Notes: generated from the sequence alone by a model not told the origin. Positions 17,538-26,459 are shown, numbered from the stretch's first letter. The stretch is 52,489 bases of DNA from Pseudomonas morbosilactucae (GCF_023241715.1 NZ_JALQCW010000037.1:1-52489); one strand, 5' to 3'. Numbers and translations: made by a program.

Positions 17538-19064
17538 ATGAACGCATCCCTCACGCCCGGTGGCACCACACTGCAACAGGTCAAGTTGCTGATCGACGGT
17601 GAATGGGTCGAATCCCGCACTGATCAATGGCAAGACATCGTCAACCCGGCGACCCAGGAAATCCTGGCCAAGGTGCCTTTCGCCACCGCCGCTGAAGTCG
17701 ACGCCGCGATCGCCGCCGCCCAGCGCGCCTTCCAGACCTGGAAACTGACCCCCATCGGTGCGCGCATGCGCATCATGCTCAAATTGCAGGCGCTGATTCG
17801 CGAACATTCCAAGCGCATCGCCGTGGTCCTCAGCGCCGAGCAGGGCAAAACCATCGCCGACGCCGAGGGGGATATTTTCCGCGGCCTGGAAGTGGTTGAG
17901 CACGCTTGTTCCATTGGCACCCTGCAAATGGGTGAGTTTGCCGAGAACGTCGCCGGTGGCGTCGATACCTACACCCTGCGCCAGCCCATCGGCGTGTGCG
18001 CCGGCATCACCCCGTTCAATTTCCCGGCGATGATCCCGCTGTGGATGTTCCCGATGGCGATCGCCTGCGGCAACACCTTCGTCCTCAAGCCATCCGAGCA
18101 GGACCCGCTGTCGACCATGCTGCTGGTAGAACTGGCGCTGGAAGCCGGTGTGCCGGCCGGCGTGCTCAACGTGGTGCACGGTGGCAAGGATGTGGTGGAT
18201 GCGCTGTGCACCCACAAAGACATCAAGGCCGTGTCCTTCGTCGGCTCGACCGCCGTCGGCACTCACGTCTATGACCTGGCCGGCAAACACGGCAAGCGCG
18301 TGCAGTCGATGATGGGCGCGAAAAACCACGCCGTGGTGCTGCCGGATGCCAACCGCGAGCAGACCCTCAATGCCCTGGTGGGCGCAGGCTTCGGTGCCGC
18401 CGGCCAGCGCTGCATGGCCACCTCGGTGGTGGTGTTGGTGGGCGCGTCGAAACAATGGCTGCCGGACCTCAAGGCCCTGGCGCAAAAGCTCAAGGTGAAT
18501 GCCGGCAGCGAGCCGGGCACCGATGTCGGCCCAGTGGTTTCCAAGCGGGCCAAGGCGCGGATTCTCGAATTGATCGAAAGCGGTGTGAAAGAAGGCGCCA
18601 AGCTGGAGCTTGATGGTCGCGGCATCCAGGTCCCGGGCTTCGAGCAAGGCAACTTCATCGGCCCGACCCTGTTTTCCGGGGTGACCACGGACATGCAGAT
18701 CTACACCCAGGAAATCTTCGGCCCCGTGTTGGTGGTGCTGGAGGTGGACACCCTGGATCAGGCCATTGCCCTGGTCAACGCCAACCCGTTTGGCAACGGC
18801 ACCGGCCTGTTCACCCAGAGCGGCGCCGCAGCGCGCAAGTTCCAGAGCGAAATCGACGTCGGCCAAGTGGGCATCAACATCCCGATTCCTGTGCCGGTGC
18901 CGTTCTTCAGCTTCACCGGTTCCCGCGGCTCCAAGCTGGGTGACCTGGGCCCGTACGGCAAGCAGGTGGTGCAGTTCTACACTCAGACCAAGACCGTCAC
19001 CAGCCGCTGGTTCGACGATGACAGCGTCAACGACGGTGTGAACACCACCATCAACCTGCGTTGA
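17538..19064 (+). CDS. mmsA: Methylmalonate-semialdehyde dehydrogenase (CoA-acylating)
   Basis: MmsA oxidises methylmalonate semialdehyde (valine) and malonate semialdehyde, forming propionyl-CoA or acetyl-CoA. The 508-residue aldehyde dehydrogenase shows the family signature TPFNFPAMIPLWM (158-170), the NAD-binding FVGSTAVG (234-241) and the catalytic Cys292 in GAAGQRCMATS. It lacks the usual general-base Glu motif, as expected for the CoA-acylating subfamily. The start ATG 17538 has AGGAGA in front; the frame opens earlier but without family similarity. mmsB follows after 10 bp. The LysR gene is divergent upstream. Confidence 0.95.
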   Translation: MNASLTPGGTTLQQVKLLIDGEWVESRTDQWQDIVNPATQEILAKVPFATAAEVDAAIAAAQRAFQTWKLTPIGARMRIMLKLQALIREHSKRIAVVLSAEQGKTIADAEGDIFRGLEVVEHACSIGTLQMGEFAENVAGGVDTYTLRQPIGVCAGITPFNFPAMIPLWMFPMAIACGNTFVLKPSEQDPLSTMLLVELALEAGVPAGVLNVVHGGKDVVDALCTHKDIKAVSFVGSTAVGTHVYDLAGKHGKRVQSMMGAKNHAVVLPDANREQTLNALVGAGFGAAGQRCMATSVVVLVGASKQWLPDLKALAQKLKVNAGSEPGTDVGPVVSKRAKARILELIESGVKEGAKLELDGRGIQVPGFEQGNFIGPTLFSGVTTDMQIYTQEIFGPVLVVLEVDTLDQAIALVNANPFGNGTGLFTQSGAAARKFQSEIDVGQVGINIPIPVPVPFFSFTGSRGSKLGDLGPYGKQVVQFYTQTKTVTSRWFDDDSVNDGVNTTINLR

Positions 19065-19074
19065 GGAGCCTGAC

Positions 19075-19965
19075 ATGAACATCGCATTTATCGGCTTGGG
19101 CAACATGGGCGCGCCCATGGCCCGTAACCTGATCAAGGCCGGGCATCAACTGAACCTGTTCGACCTCAACCAGAGCGTGCTGGCGGAGTTGGCGCAACTG
19201 GGCGGCCGCATCAGCGCCTCGCCCAAGGCCGCCGCCGAGGGCTGCGAGCTGGTGATTACCATGCTCCCGGCCGCTGCCCATGTGCGCAGTGTCTGGCTGG
19301 GGGAGGATGGCGTACTGGCAGGCATTGGCCGCGGCGTGCCGGCGGTGGATTGCAGCACCATCGACCCACAGACCGCCCGTGAAGTGGCCACCGCCGCCGC
19401 CAAGCAAGGCGTGAGCATGGCCGATGCGCCGGTGTCTGGCGGCACCGGCGGCGCCCAGGCCGGCACCCTGACCTTTATGGTTGGCGCCAACGCTGAACTG
19501 TTCGCCACCCTGCAACCGGTGCTGGCGCAGATGGGCCGCAACATCGTGCATTGCGGTGACGTGGGCACCGGGCAGATCGCCAAGATCTGCAACAACCTGC
19601 TGCTGGGGATTTCCATGATCGGCGTCAGCGAGGCCATGGCGTTGGGCGACGCCTTGGGCATCGATACCCAGGTGCTGGCCGGGATCATCAACAGCTCCAC
19701 CGGTCGCTGCTGGAGTTCCGATACCTACAACCCCTGGCCGGGGGTGATCGAAACCGCCCCCGCGTCACGGGGCTACACTGGCGGCTTTGGTGCAGAGCTG
19801 ATGCTCAAGGACTTGGGCCTGGCCACCGAAGCGGCACGCCAGGCCCACCAGCCGGTGGTACTCGGTGCCGTGGCGCAGCAGCTGTATCAAGCCATGAGCC
19901 AACGCGGGGAGGGCGGCAAAGACTTCTCGGCCATCGTTAACAGTTATCGCAAACCGCAACAGTAA
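19075..19965 (+). CDS. mmsB: 3-hydroxyisobutyrate dehydrogenase
   Basis: MmsB oxidises 3-hydroxyisobutyrate to methylmalonate semialdehyde with NAD+, the step before MmsA in valine breakdown. The 296-residue protein opens with the Rossmann motif FIGLGNMGAPMARNL (5-19), has the substrate motif DAPVSGGTGGAQAGTL (117-132) and the catalytic Lys170 in GQIAKICNN. It is cotranscribed with mmsA (10-bp gap, GAGGAG ribosome site). A hairpin terminator follows at 20041. Confidence 0.95.
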   Translation: MNIAFIGLGNMGAPMARNLIKAGHQLNLFDLNQSVLAELAQLGGRISASPKAAAEGCELVITMLPAAAHVRSVWLGEDGVLAGIGRGVPAVDCSTIDPQTAREVATAAAKQGVSMADAPVSGGTGGAQAGTLTFMVGANAELFATLQPVLAQMGRNIVHCGDVGTGQIAKICNNLLLGISMIGVSEAMALGDALGIDTQVLAGIINSSTGRCWSSDTYNPWPGVIETAPASRGYTGGFGAELMLKDLGLATEAARQAHQPVVLGAVAQQLYQAMSQRGEGGKDFSAIVNSYRKPQQ

Positions 19966-20040
19966 ATCGACGGGGGCTAGCCCCCTCGCCGCTGTGTTTG
20001 CATCAACTCATCGAATGCAGCCCCTTCAACAGGGGCGTTT

Positions 20041-20076
20041 GCGGGAATCTGCGTCGGGCAGGTTCCCGCTTTTTTG
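20041..20076 (+). terminator. Terminator after mmsAB
   Basis: GCGGGAA (20041-20047) pairs with TTCCCGC (20063-20069) around a 15-base loop and is followed by TTTTTT. It ends mmsAB six bases before the convergent RES gene stops. A second small palindrome, GGGGGCTAGCCCCC, lies just after the mmsB stop (about 19972-19985). Confidence 0.7.
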
Positions 20077-20081
20077 TGGCT

Positions 20082-20600
20082 TCAGTTCGGGCGATTGGCA
20101 GCGCTGTGCAGGGGAGGGTTGAGGCGGGTGTCGAGGCCGAAGCGCTCCTGAACCACCACTTGGTACAGACCTTTGGCCAGCAACGGATTGATCAGGATGT
20201 TCCAGCTGTGCCGGGACACCGATGAGGGCATCAGCACGAAGGGATGGTCGGCCAGCAACTGGTCGGCAAATTTTTGCTGGCCGGCACTGGGGATGCCCGG
20301 TATCAGCCAGTTGGGGTTTGGCAGGCTGTGTTCATCCACGCGATAGATGGCCGTTGGGTCCTGGATCAAGGCGCCAGTGAGGACATGGGGCACGCTGTCC
20401 AGCACGGTAAAACCCTTGTGTACCGCGACTTCCAGAATGGCCGTGGCGGGGTCGGCGCTGCCATAAACGGCCTTGACCCCTTTGGAGTTCCAGCGACCGC
20501 CGCACAGCTCCGCGCCGACGCCACTGTCCCAACTGTCGGCGTGCCGGGCGGTGTCCAGCCGCCAGAAATGGATCGCGCTGCTACCGGGAACGCTGATCAC
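20082..20600 (-). CDS. RES-domain toxin of a Xre-RES toxin-antitoxin pair
   Basis: RES toxins degrade or modify NAD+ and stop growth. The 172-residue protein has the family's conserved features: HFWRLDTARHAD with the basic residue near the N-terminus, GGRWNSKG followed by AVYGSADPATAILEV with the Glu of the active site, and a late SRHSWNILINP carrying the Ser/Asn positions that mark the fold. The start is GTG 20600, overlapping the antitoxin stop by GTGA, so toxin translation depends on antitoxin translation. All key positions seem kept, so the toxin is probably functional. Confidence 0.9.
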   Translation of the reverse strand: MISVPGSSAIHFWRLDTARHADSWDSGVGAELCGGRWNSKGVKAVYGSADPATAILEVAVHKGFTVLDSVPHVLTGALIQDPTAIYRVDEHSLPNPNWLIPGIPSAGQQKFADQLLADHPFVLMPSSVSRHSWNILINPLLAKGLYQVVVQERFGLDTRLNPPLHSAANRPN

Positions 20601-21082
20601 TGATAGACCCCGTATTCCAGACGGGTGAGGAACTCATCCACCAGCTCGAAGCCGATGGGGTTGGTCAACAGATCCACGGGCTTGTGCCCATCGAGGCCCA
20701 TCACCGGCTTGGCCATCCAGTCTTGCGCCGCTTCACTGCTGCCGAAGATGTCCTGGGCCTTGGACAGCACTTGGGCAAAGCGCACGGCGCGGGCGCTCTG
20801 TTCCGGGTTCAGGGGTTCGTCCGGGGTTTTCAGGCGGCGCTGCAGGGTGCGTTCGGAGAGGCCGATGATCTTGGCCAGGACCTGTTCGTCCTTGAGCATG
20901 GGCACCGACGAGACGAACTTGATGATGGCCGTCAGCGGGATGCCTTCCTCGGTCAGGCGATAGATCGAAATGCGGTCGTCAAACCTGGCCCGGCCACCCA
21001 GGAGGATGTCCGAAGACTGCTCTTTCAATGCCAGTTTGCCCCGCCGTTTGGGGGCGATGCCAGTGCCTGTGAGTGCAACCAT
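20597..21082 (-). CDS. Xre/MbcA/ParS-type antitoxin of the RES pair
   Basis: A 161-residue antitoxin that binds the RES toxin through its C-terminal DUF2384 (MbcA/ParS/Xre) domain and represses the operon through its N-terminal Xre-like HTH. The HTH-like stretch KDEQVLAKIIGLSERTLQRRLK and the C-terminal DUF2384 motifs (FGSSEAAQDWMAKPVMGLDGHKPVDLLTNPIGFELV) are clear. The start ATG 21082 follows AGGAGA at good spacing; longer readings upstream have no family similarity. The gene precedes and overlaps the toxin gene, the standard order for this class. Confidence 0.92.
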   Translation of the reverse strand: MVALTGTGIAPKRRGKLALKEQSSDILLGGRARFDDRISIYRLTEEGIPLTAIIKFVSSVPMLKDEQVLAKIIGLSERTLQRRLKTPDEPLNPEQSARAVRFAQVLSKAQDIFGSSEAAQDWMAKPVMGLDGHKPVDLLTNPIGFELVDEFLTRLEYGVYQ

Positions 21083-21101
21083 GATCGCTTCTCCTGCCTT
21101 T

Positions 21102-21135
21102 GCCAATTGGCGGAGATTATATAGACATTTGGCGG
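21102..21135 (-). promoter_or_regulatory. xre-res promoter with paired TTGGCGG operator words
   Basis: On the minus strand a perfect -10 TATAAT lies at 21121-21116, about 34 bases before the antitoxin ATG. The word TTGGCGG (plus-strand reading) occurs at 21107-21113 and again at 21129-21135, 22 bp apart (about two helical turns), flanking the -10. The inner copy is part of a perfect palindrome GCCAATTGGC (21102-21111). This is the layout expected for autorepression by the Xre antitoxin. Confidence 0.6.
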
Positions 21136-21165
21136 GTGAGGTTGAGTTGAATAGCCATCCTGGAG

Positions 21166-21190
21166 GGGAGCCCGCATTGCGCGGGCTCCC
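21166..21190 (-). terminator. Hairpin after the cupin gene
   Basis: A perfect 10-bp stem GGGAGCCCGC / GCGGGCTCCC with a 5-base loop lies 17 bp past the cupin stop. No T-run follows on the minus strand, so it may be a weak terminator or act with Rho. Confidence 0.5.
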
Positions 21191-21207
21191 GGCGGGTGGG
21201 CCAGACG

Positions 21208-21552
21208 TCAGGCAAACACGAAATACTTGCGCACGGTTTCCACCACTTCCCAGGTGCCTTTCATGCCCGGCTCGACGATGAAGATGTCGCCGGCGCGCAG
21301 GTGGATCGGCGCTTGGCCGTCCGGGGTGATGACGCAGTAGCCTTCCTGGAAATGGCAGTACTCCCACTTCTCGTATGCCACCCGCCATTTGCCGGGGGTG
21401 CAGATCCAGGTGCCCATGATCTTGCTGCCGTCTTCGCTGGTGTAGGCGTTGAGGTTGACGGTGTGCGGGTCGCCTTCGAGTTTTTCCCATTTGCAGGCGT
21501 CGAGCACCGGCAACGGGTGGGTGTCACGCAGCACGGTAATAGGTTTGGACAT
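21208..21552 (-). CDS. Small cupin-domain protein
   Basis: A 114-residue single-domain cupin (DUF861 / EutQ-like, (S)-ureidoglycine aminohydrolase-type cupin fold). The two cupin motifs appear as WEYCHFQEGYCVITPDGQ (about 63-80) and IHLRAGDIFIVEPGMKGTWEV (about 83-103). The metal-binding His/Glu set is reduced, since the first motif has only one His and one Glu. The function is unknown. It is divergent from kynB across 307 bp, so shared regulation with tryptophan breakdown is possible but unproven. Confidence 0.85.
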   Translation of the reverse strand: MSKPITVLRDTHPLPVLDACKWEKLEGDPHTVNLNAYTSEDGSKIMGTWICTPGKWRVAYEKWEYCHFQEGYCVITPDGQAPIHLRAGDIFIVEPGMKGTWEVVETVRKYFVFA

Positions 21553-21859
21553 TCTGGCGCTCCTGGCAGTTGGCAGATCGGAAGCCGCACCCTATAGCGC
21601 CCGGCGCCGTCAGGGTTGTCTGGGCTCGACATCAATCTATCCAGAAGCGCAGCCCGGTCCCCGCGCGTGTCGCCGGCGAGCGCAGCAATGCCCGGGCCTG
21701 CCGGGGCGAGGGCGGGGATTGCCGGTTGAAATTATCGTTCGCCAAAAAGCGCTTTTTTCGCAGGATTTACGAAATATCTGAAGCGCGGCGCGGAATTTCG
21801 CAAGAATCTACACGGGCATCGCTCGTATCATTCAGGTCGACGTGATCGAGAGCCACACC
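21553..21859. promoter_or_regulatory. Cupin-kynB divergent promoter region
   Basis: A 307-bp gap. It holds a perfect 14-bp palindrome AAAAAGCGCTTTTT at 21744-21757 and, overlapping it, TTTCG (21756-21760) with CGAAA (21770-21774) as an inverted repeat across 9 bp. A/T-rich stretches follow to about 21800. Lrp/AsnC proteins favour such short, AT-rich dyads, so this is a candidate KynR site for kynBA. I found no exact copy of the kynR-kynU dyad here. Confidence 0.4.
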
Positions 21860-22501
21860 ATGGACAACACACCCCGCTGGTGGGATATCAGCCCGCCTTT
21901 GAGTACCGCGACCCCGACCTGGCCGGGGGATACGCCATTTCAGGAAGAACGTGTCTGGCAGTTCGGACCCGAGTGCCCGGTGAATGTCGGGCGCATCACC
22001 TTGTCACCCCACACCGGCGCCCATGTCGATGCGCCGCTGCATTACCGGGCCGATGGTGCGCCCATCGGTGAGGTCTCGTTGGACGTGTACATGGGCCCGT
22101 GCCGGGTTGTGCATTGCCTGGGCAGCGGGCCGCTGGTGCAGCCCGAGGATTTGGCCGGGCACCTGGAGCAGTTGCCGCCGCGGGTGCTCTTGCGCACTTA
22201 TCAACAGGCGCCGCTGGCGGTCTGGGACGAGCATTTCACGGCGGTGGCCCCGGCCACCGTCGAGCTGCTGGCCAGCCTCGGCGTGCGCCTGATCGGCATC
22301 GACACGCCGTCCCTGGACCCGCAGCAATCCAAGACCATGGACGCCCACAACGCCGTGGCCCGCCAAGGCATGGCGATTCTCGAAGGCGTGGTGCTCGATG
22401 CCGTGCCGGAAGGGGATTACGAATTGATCGCCCTGCCGTTGCGTTTTGCCCACCTGGACGCCAGCCCGGTGCGGGCGATCCTGCGGCCCTTGAACCGATA
22501 A
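21860..22501 (+). CDS. kynB: Kynurenine formamidase
   Basis: KynB hydrolyses N-formylkynurenine to kynurenine and formate, the second step of tryptophan breakdown. The 213-residue cyclase-family protein has the metal-binding motif HTGAHVDAPLH (51-61) and the conserved RLIGIDTPSLDPQQSKTMDAH (about 138-158). The opening WWDISPPLSTATPTWPGD matches the family, which favours ATG 21860 over the in-frame GTG 21842. kynA follows after 100 bp. Unlike in P. aeruginosa, kynU is not next to kynBA but 10 kb away. Confidence 0.95.
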   Translation: MDNTPRWWDISPPLSTATPTWPGDTPFQEERVWQFGPECPVNVGRITLSPHTGAHVDAPLHYRADGAPIGEVSLDVYMGPCRVVHCLGSGPLVQPEDLAGHLEQLPPRVLLRTYQQAPLAVWDEHFTAVAPATVELLASLGVRLIGIDTPSLDPQQSKTMDAHNAVARQGMAILEGVVLDAVPEGDYELIALPLRFAHLDASPVRAILRPLNR

Positions 22502-22601
22502 TTTCCACTACAACGAAGCTGGCTGCCTCGGCGCGGGCCTTTGATCCGTGCCCAGCCCCGAGCGATCGGCCAGCCGCTACCTGATGGGAGGAGCCCCCGC
22601 C

Positions 22602-23453
22602 ATGAGCCAATGTCCTTATTCAAGCAACCCGCCGGATGAATGGCATAACGCCGAGCTGAATTTCTCCGACTCCATGAGCTACGGCGACTACCTGGACCTG
22701 GGGCGCATCCTCAGTGCCCAGCACCCCTTGTCGCCGGACCACAACGAGATGCTGTTCATCATCCAGCACCAGACCTCCGAGCTGTGGATGAAGCTGATGC
22801 TGCACGAACTCAAGGCCGCCCGTGAGCACGTGCGCCTGGGCGAGTTGCCGCCGGCGTTCAAGATGCTGGCGCGGGTGTCGCGGATCTTCGATCAATTGGT
22901 CCACGCCTGGGCGGTGCTGGCCACCATGACCCCGTCGGAGTACAAGTCGATCCGGCCTTACCTGGGCCAGTCCTCGGGCTTCCAGTCGTTCCAATACCGG
23001 GACATCGAATTTATCCTCGGCAACAAAAGCGCGGCCTTGCTGCGGCCCCACGCCCACCGTCCGGAACTGCTGGAGTCGTTGCAGGCGTCGATCAGCACGC
23101 CGTCCTTGTACGACGAAGCGATCGGCCTGATGGCCAAGGCCGGCTTGAACATCGACCCTCAGCGCCTGACGCTGAACAGCACCGCGCCGACGCTGCACGA
23201 CCCGTCGGTCGAGGCCGCCTGGCGCGAGGTGTATGCCGACCCGACCCGCTACTGGGACCTGTACCAGTTGGCGGAGAAGTTTATCGACCTCGAAGACTCA
23301 TTCCGCCAATGGCGCTTCCGCCACGTGACCACCGTGGAACGGATCATCGGTTTCCAGCCCGGCACCGGCGGCACCGAAGGCGTGGGCTACCTGCGCAAGA
23401 TGCTCGACACCGTGTTGTTCCCCGAGCTGTGGCGGGTTCGCTCCTCGCTCTGA
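22602..23453 (+). CDS. kynA: Tryptophan 2,3-dioxygenase
   Basis: KynA is the heme dioxygenase that opens the indole ring of L-tryptophan to N-formylkynurenine. The 283-residue protein shows the family motifs: NEMLFIIQHQTSELWMKLML with the active-site His, GQSSGFQSFQYRDIEFILGNK, and the C-terminal EDSFRQWRFRHVTTVERIIG with the heme-ligand His, then GTGGTEGVGYLR. The start ATG 22602 follows GGGAGGAG (22585-22592); an in-frame ATG at 22548 lacks such a site and adds unrelated residues. A terminator follows. Confidence 0.96.
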   Translation: MSQCPYSSNPPDEWHNAELNFSDSMSYGDYLDLGRILSAQHPLSPDHNEMLFIIQHQTSELWMKLMLHELKAAREHVRLGELPPAFKMLARVSRIFDQLVHAWAVLATMTPSEYKSIRPYLGQSSGFQSFQYRDIEFILGNKSAALLRPHAHRPELLESLQASISTPSLYDEAIGLMAKAGLNIDPQRLTLNSTAPTLHDPSVEAAWREVYADPTRYWDLYQLAEKFIDLEDSFRQWRFRHVTTVERIIGFQPGTGGTEGVGYLRKMLDTVLFPELWRVRSSL

Positions 23454-23459
23454 TCGCCA

Positions 23460-23490
23460 AACGCCCCGCCTGCCGGGGCGTTTTCATTTG
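23460..23490 (+). terminator. Terminator after kynBA
   Basis: AACGCCCCG pairs with CGGGGCGTT around CCTGC and runs into TTTTCATTT, seven bases after the kynA stop. Confidence 0.8.
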
Positions 23491-23601
23491 CGCCTGGGCC
23501 GCTGGCGCCACCCGCTGATTTCCAAGGGCTGACGCCAGCGTCGCCCGAGGGATAAAGTGGCCGTCCCCAGCGGCTTATTTTCATTTCATCAGGCAGACCA
23601 C

Positions 23602-25101
23602 GTGGCCCAGACCTTCGAGCTTGAAACCCTCAACATGCGGCTCAACGACCCGGAGTTTGCGCCCCTGGACCTGCACCAGCGCATTCAGCGTGCCTTGCGC
23701 GGCCTGATCCTCGATGGCGCCCTGGGCCCCGGGGTGAAGTTGCCGGCGAGTCGGACCCTGGCCAAGTCGTTGGCAGTGTCCCGTGACACCGTGGAAAACG
23801 CCTACGAGCAGTTGCAGCGCGATGGCTTCATCCAGCGCCGCGGGGGCTCGGGCAGTTACGTCAGTGACAGCATTGGCGCCCAGTTACGCGGTGCCGCCCG
23901 CCGCCGCGTGCGCTTGCAGGAGCAGCCCTCCGCTGCCCGGGAGCCGGGCTCGGGCCTGAGCCGCCGTGGGCGGATGATGTTCGAGCGAGGCGGCGTCACC
24001 GATCAGCAAGTGGTCACCGCATTTGCCACAGGCTTGCCGGAAACCCGCAGCTTTCCGCTGGCGGTCTGGGAGCGCCTGCAACGCCAGGTGTTGAAGGAAC
24101 ATCGGGGTAGCGTATTGCTGCACGGCGACCCGCAAGGCGCCGAGCCCCTACGCAAGGCCATCGCCGCCTACCTGAACCTGGAGCGCGGGGCCAAGGTGCG
24201 GCCCGAACAGATCCTGGTGCTGAGCAGTACCCGCCAGGCGCTGTTCCTCTGTGCCCAGTTGCTGGTGGACGCCGGCAAGCCGATCCTGATGGAGAACCCG
24301 GGTTACTTCGGGGCGCGCAAGGCCTTCGAATCCGCCGAGGCGCGGATCGTGCCCATCGACGTCGATGGGCAGGGCATTCGCACTGACCTGCTGCGGGCCG
24401 ATCGCAGTGGCGCCTCCTGCGTCTATGTGACGCCGTCGCACCAATACCCCACCGGCGCCACCCTGTCCCTGGAGCGTCGCCTGGAGCTGACCCGTTGGGC
24501 CGCCGAGCACGACAAGTGGATCATCGAGGACGACTACGACAGCGAGTTCCATTACGACGGCCTGCCCACGGCCTGTGTCCAGGGCCTGGACCCGTATCAG
24601 CGAACCCTCTACGTCGGCACCTTCAGCAAGACCCTTTCACCCGGCCTGCGCATGGGCTACATGGCCTTGCCCGAGGAGTTGGTCAGTGCCTTCAGCAGCG
24701 CCCGCAGCATCATGGATGGGCACACCCCGCAGATTCTTCAACTGACCCTGGCGCGGTTCATGGAAGAGGGCCATTACAATGGCCATGTGCGGGCCATGCG
24801 CAAACTTTACGCCGGGCGTCGGCAAGCGATGCTCGCGGCCATCGAGCGGCACCTCAAGGGCATCGCCATCGCCTTGCCGCCGCCGGGCGGGTTGCAGATC
24901 CCTTGCCTGCTGCAACCCGGTTGGACCGAGGTGCAGACCCAGCAACGGGCCGCCAGGGTCGGTATCCAGTTGCCCGGGCTCAGCCGGCTGTACGCCGGGG
25001 AGCAGAAGCAGCAGGGTTGGTTGTTGGGCTACGCCTCGTTGAGTGCGCATGAGATCGACGCGGCCATGGCGCGCCTGGCCCAGGCCCTGAGAAAGCGTTA
25101 G
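23602..25101 (+). CDS. MocR-family (GntR-HTH plus aminotransferase fold) regulator
   Basis: About 499 residues in two parts. A GntR winged HTH lies at about 22-88 (LHQRIQRALRGLILDGALGP, LAVSRDTVENAYEQLQRDGF). A fold-type-I aminotransferase domain runs from about 135 to the end, with the PLP Lys343 in YVGTFSKTLSPGLRMGY and the Asp in EDDYDSEFHYDG. MocR proteins sense amines, amino acids or PLP and usually control a neighbouring gene. The nearest are kynA (same strand, upstream) and the convergent BenE-type transporter, neither an obvious target. The start is uncertain (GTG 23602 or ATG 23635). Confidence 0.9.
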   Translation: MAQTFELETLNMRLNDPEFAPLDLHQRIQRALRGLILDGALGPGVKLPASRTLAKSLAVSRDTVENAYEQLQRDGFIQRRGGSGSYVSDSIGAQLRGAARRRVRLQEQPSAAREPGSGLSRRGRMMFERGGVTDQQVVTAFATGLPETRSFPLAVWERLQRQVLKEHRGSVLLHGDPQGAEPLRKAIAAYLNLERGAKVRPEQILVLSSTRQALFLCAQLLVDAGKPILMENPGYFGARKAFESAEARIVPIDVDGQGIRTDLLRADRSGASCVYVTPSHQYPTGATLSLERRLELTRWAAEHDKWIIEDDYDSEFHYDGLPTACVQGLDPYQRTLYVGTFSKTLSPGLRMGYMALPEELVSAFSSARSIMDGHTPQILQLTLARFMEEGHYNGHVRAMRKLYAGRRQAMLAAIERHLKGIAIALPPPGGLQIPCLLQPGWTEVQTQQRAARVGIQLPGLSRLYAGEQKQQGWLLGYASLSAHEIDAAMARLAQALRKR

Positions 25102-25121
25102 CCCGGGCCAGGCGTCGAGCT

Positions 25122-26330
25122 TCAAGGCTGGGCGGTATTGGCCGGCAATCGGGTGGCCCGGCCGTGGATCAGCAGGTGCACGGTCAACCCGGCCACCAGC
25201 CCCCAGAAGGCGCCGCCGACCCCCAGCAGGGTGACGTTGGCCGCCGTGGCCAGGAAGGTGATCAGCGCGGTTTCCCGGGTGGGCGCATCGGCCATGGCAT
25301 TGGCCAGGCTGCCGCCGATGGCGCCCAACAGCGCCAGGCCCGCCAGGGTGGTGATAAAGGCCTTGGGCAGGACCATGAACAGGGTTGCCAGGGTCACCCC
25401 GAAAGTCCCCACCAGGATGTAGAACAGCCCGCAGGCGATACCGGCGATGTAGCGTTTGCCCGGGTCCTTGTGGGCGTCCTCGCCGGTACAGATCGCCGCC
25501 GTGATTGCTGCCACGTTGAAGGCGTGGGCACCGAATGGCGCCATGAGCAGTGAACCCAGGCCCGTGACGGTGAGCAACGGGTTGGCGCTGGTCTGGTAAC
25601 CGTCATTGCGCAGCACCAGCATCCCGGGCATGTACTGGCCGGTGAGGGTGATGACGAACAGCGGCAGCGCCACCCCCAGCAAGGCTTGCACAGAGAACTG
25701 CGGCGCGGTGAACACCGGCACTGCGAGGCTCAAGTGCACCGCTGAAAAGTCGATTCGCTCCTGTGCGATCAGCAGCGCCAGGCCGATGACCAGGATGCCC
25801 ACCACGGCAAACCGTGAAGTGAAACGTCGCAGCAGCGCGTAGGACACCAGCAGCACGATCACCAGCAGCGGGTCGGCACTGGCGCCGCCAAAGGCGTTGA
25901 TGCCGAACTGCAGCAAGATGCCCGCCAGCAGGCCGGCGGCGATGCCCTTGGGGATCATCCGCACCAGTTTGTCGAAGGCCCCGGAGGCGCCGAGGAGGAT
26001 GAACCCCAGGGCCGAAATCAGGTAGGCGCCGATCACCTCGGCGTAAGGCGTGAAGGGCATCACCGTGGCCAGGAAGGCGGCGCCGGGTGTGGACCAGGCG
26101 GTGATGATCGGTGCCCGGTAGCGCAGGCTCAGCCACAGACCGCTCAGGCCCACGCCCACCGATACCGCCCAGACCCAGGACGCGGTCTGGGCCGGTGACA
26201 GCCGCGCCAGTTCGGCGGCCTGGAACACCAGGACGAAGGTCCCGCCGTAGTTCACCAGCACTGAAATCAGCGCCGCCACGGTGGGCGAAAAAATATCGGC
26301 CAGTCGAAGGCCTGCCGCAGTTCTGTTCAT
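25122..26330 (-). CDS. BenE-family transporter
   Basis: A 402-residue inner-membrane protein with about 12 hydrophobic segments, of the benzoate:H+ symporter (BenE) family. Family motifs include IITAWSTPGAAFLA (75-88) and GAHAFNVAAITAAICTGEDAHKDP in the second half. No benzoate dioxygenase genes lie in the window, but anthranilate (2-aminobenzoate) dioxygenase genes lie 1.7 kb upstream on the same strand. It might therefore carry anthranilate or benzoate (inference). It is separated from the upstream permease by a strong terminator, so it has its own promoter. Confidence 0.88.
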   Translation of the reverse strand: MNRTAAGLRLADIFSPTVAALISVLVNYGGTFVLVFQAAELARLSPAQTASWVWAVSVGVGLSGLWLSLRYRAPIITAWSTPGAAFLATVMPFTPYAEVIGAYLISALGFILLGASGAFDKLVRMIPKGIAAGLLAGILLQFGINAFGGASADPLLVIVLLVSYALLRRFTSRFAVVGILVIGLALLIAQERIDFSAVHLSLAVPVFTAPQFSVQALLGVALPLFVITLTGQYMPGMLVLRNDGYQTSANPLLTVTGLGSLLMAPFGAHAFNVAAITAAICTGEDAHKDPGKRYIAGIACGLFYILVGTFGVTLATLFMVLPKAFITTLAGLALLGAIGGSLANAMADAPTRETALITFLATAANVTLLGVGGAFWGLVAGLTVHLLIHGRATRLPANTAQP

Positions 26331-26459
26331 AAGCCACTCTCCATCCAGTCACAGGCTCCCTGGCTCAACCGCCGGGAGGGGCTCGATTCTAGGGAGAGAG
26401 CGGACTGTTGATTCAGGCCACATTTGCAGGAATTGGCAGACCGCTTTTGCGTGGCCAAT

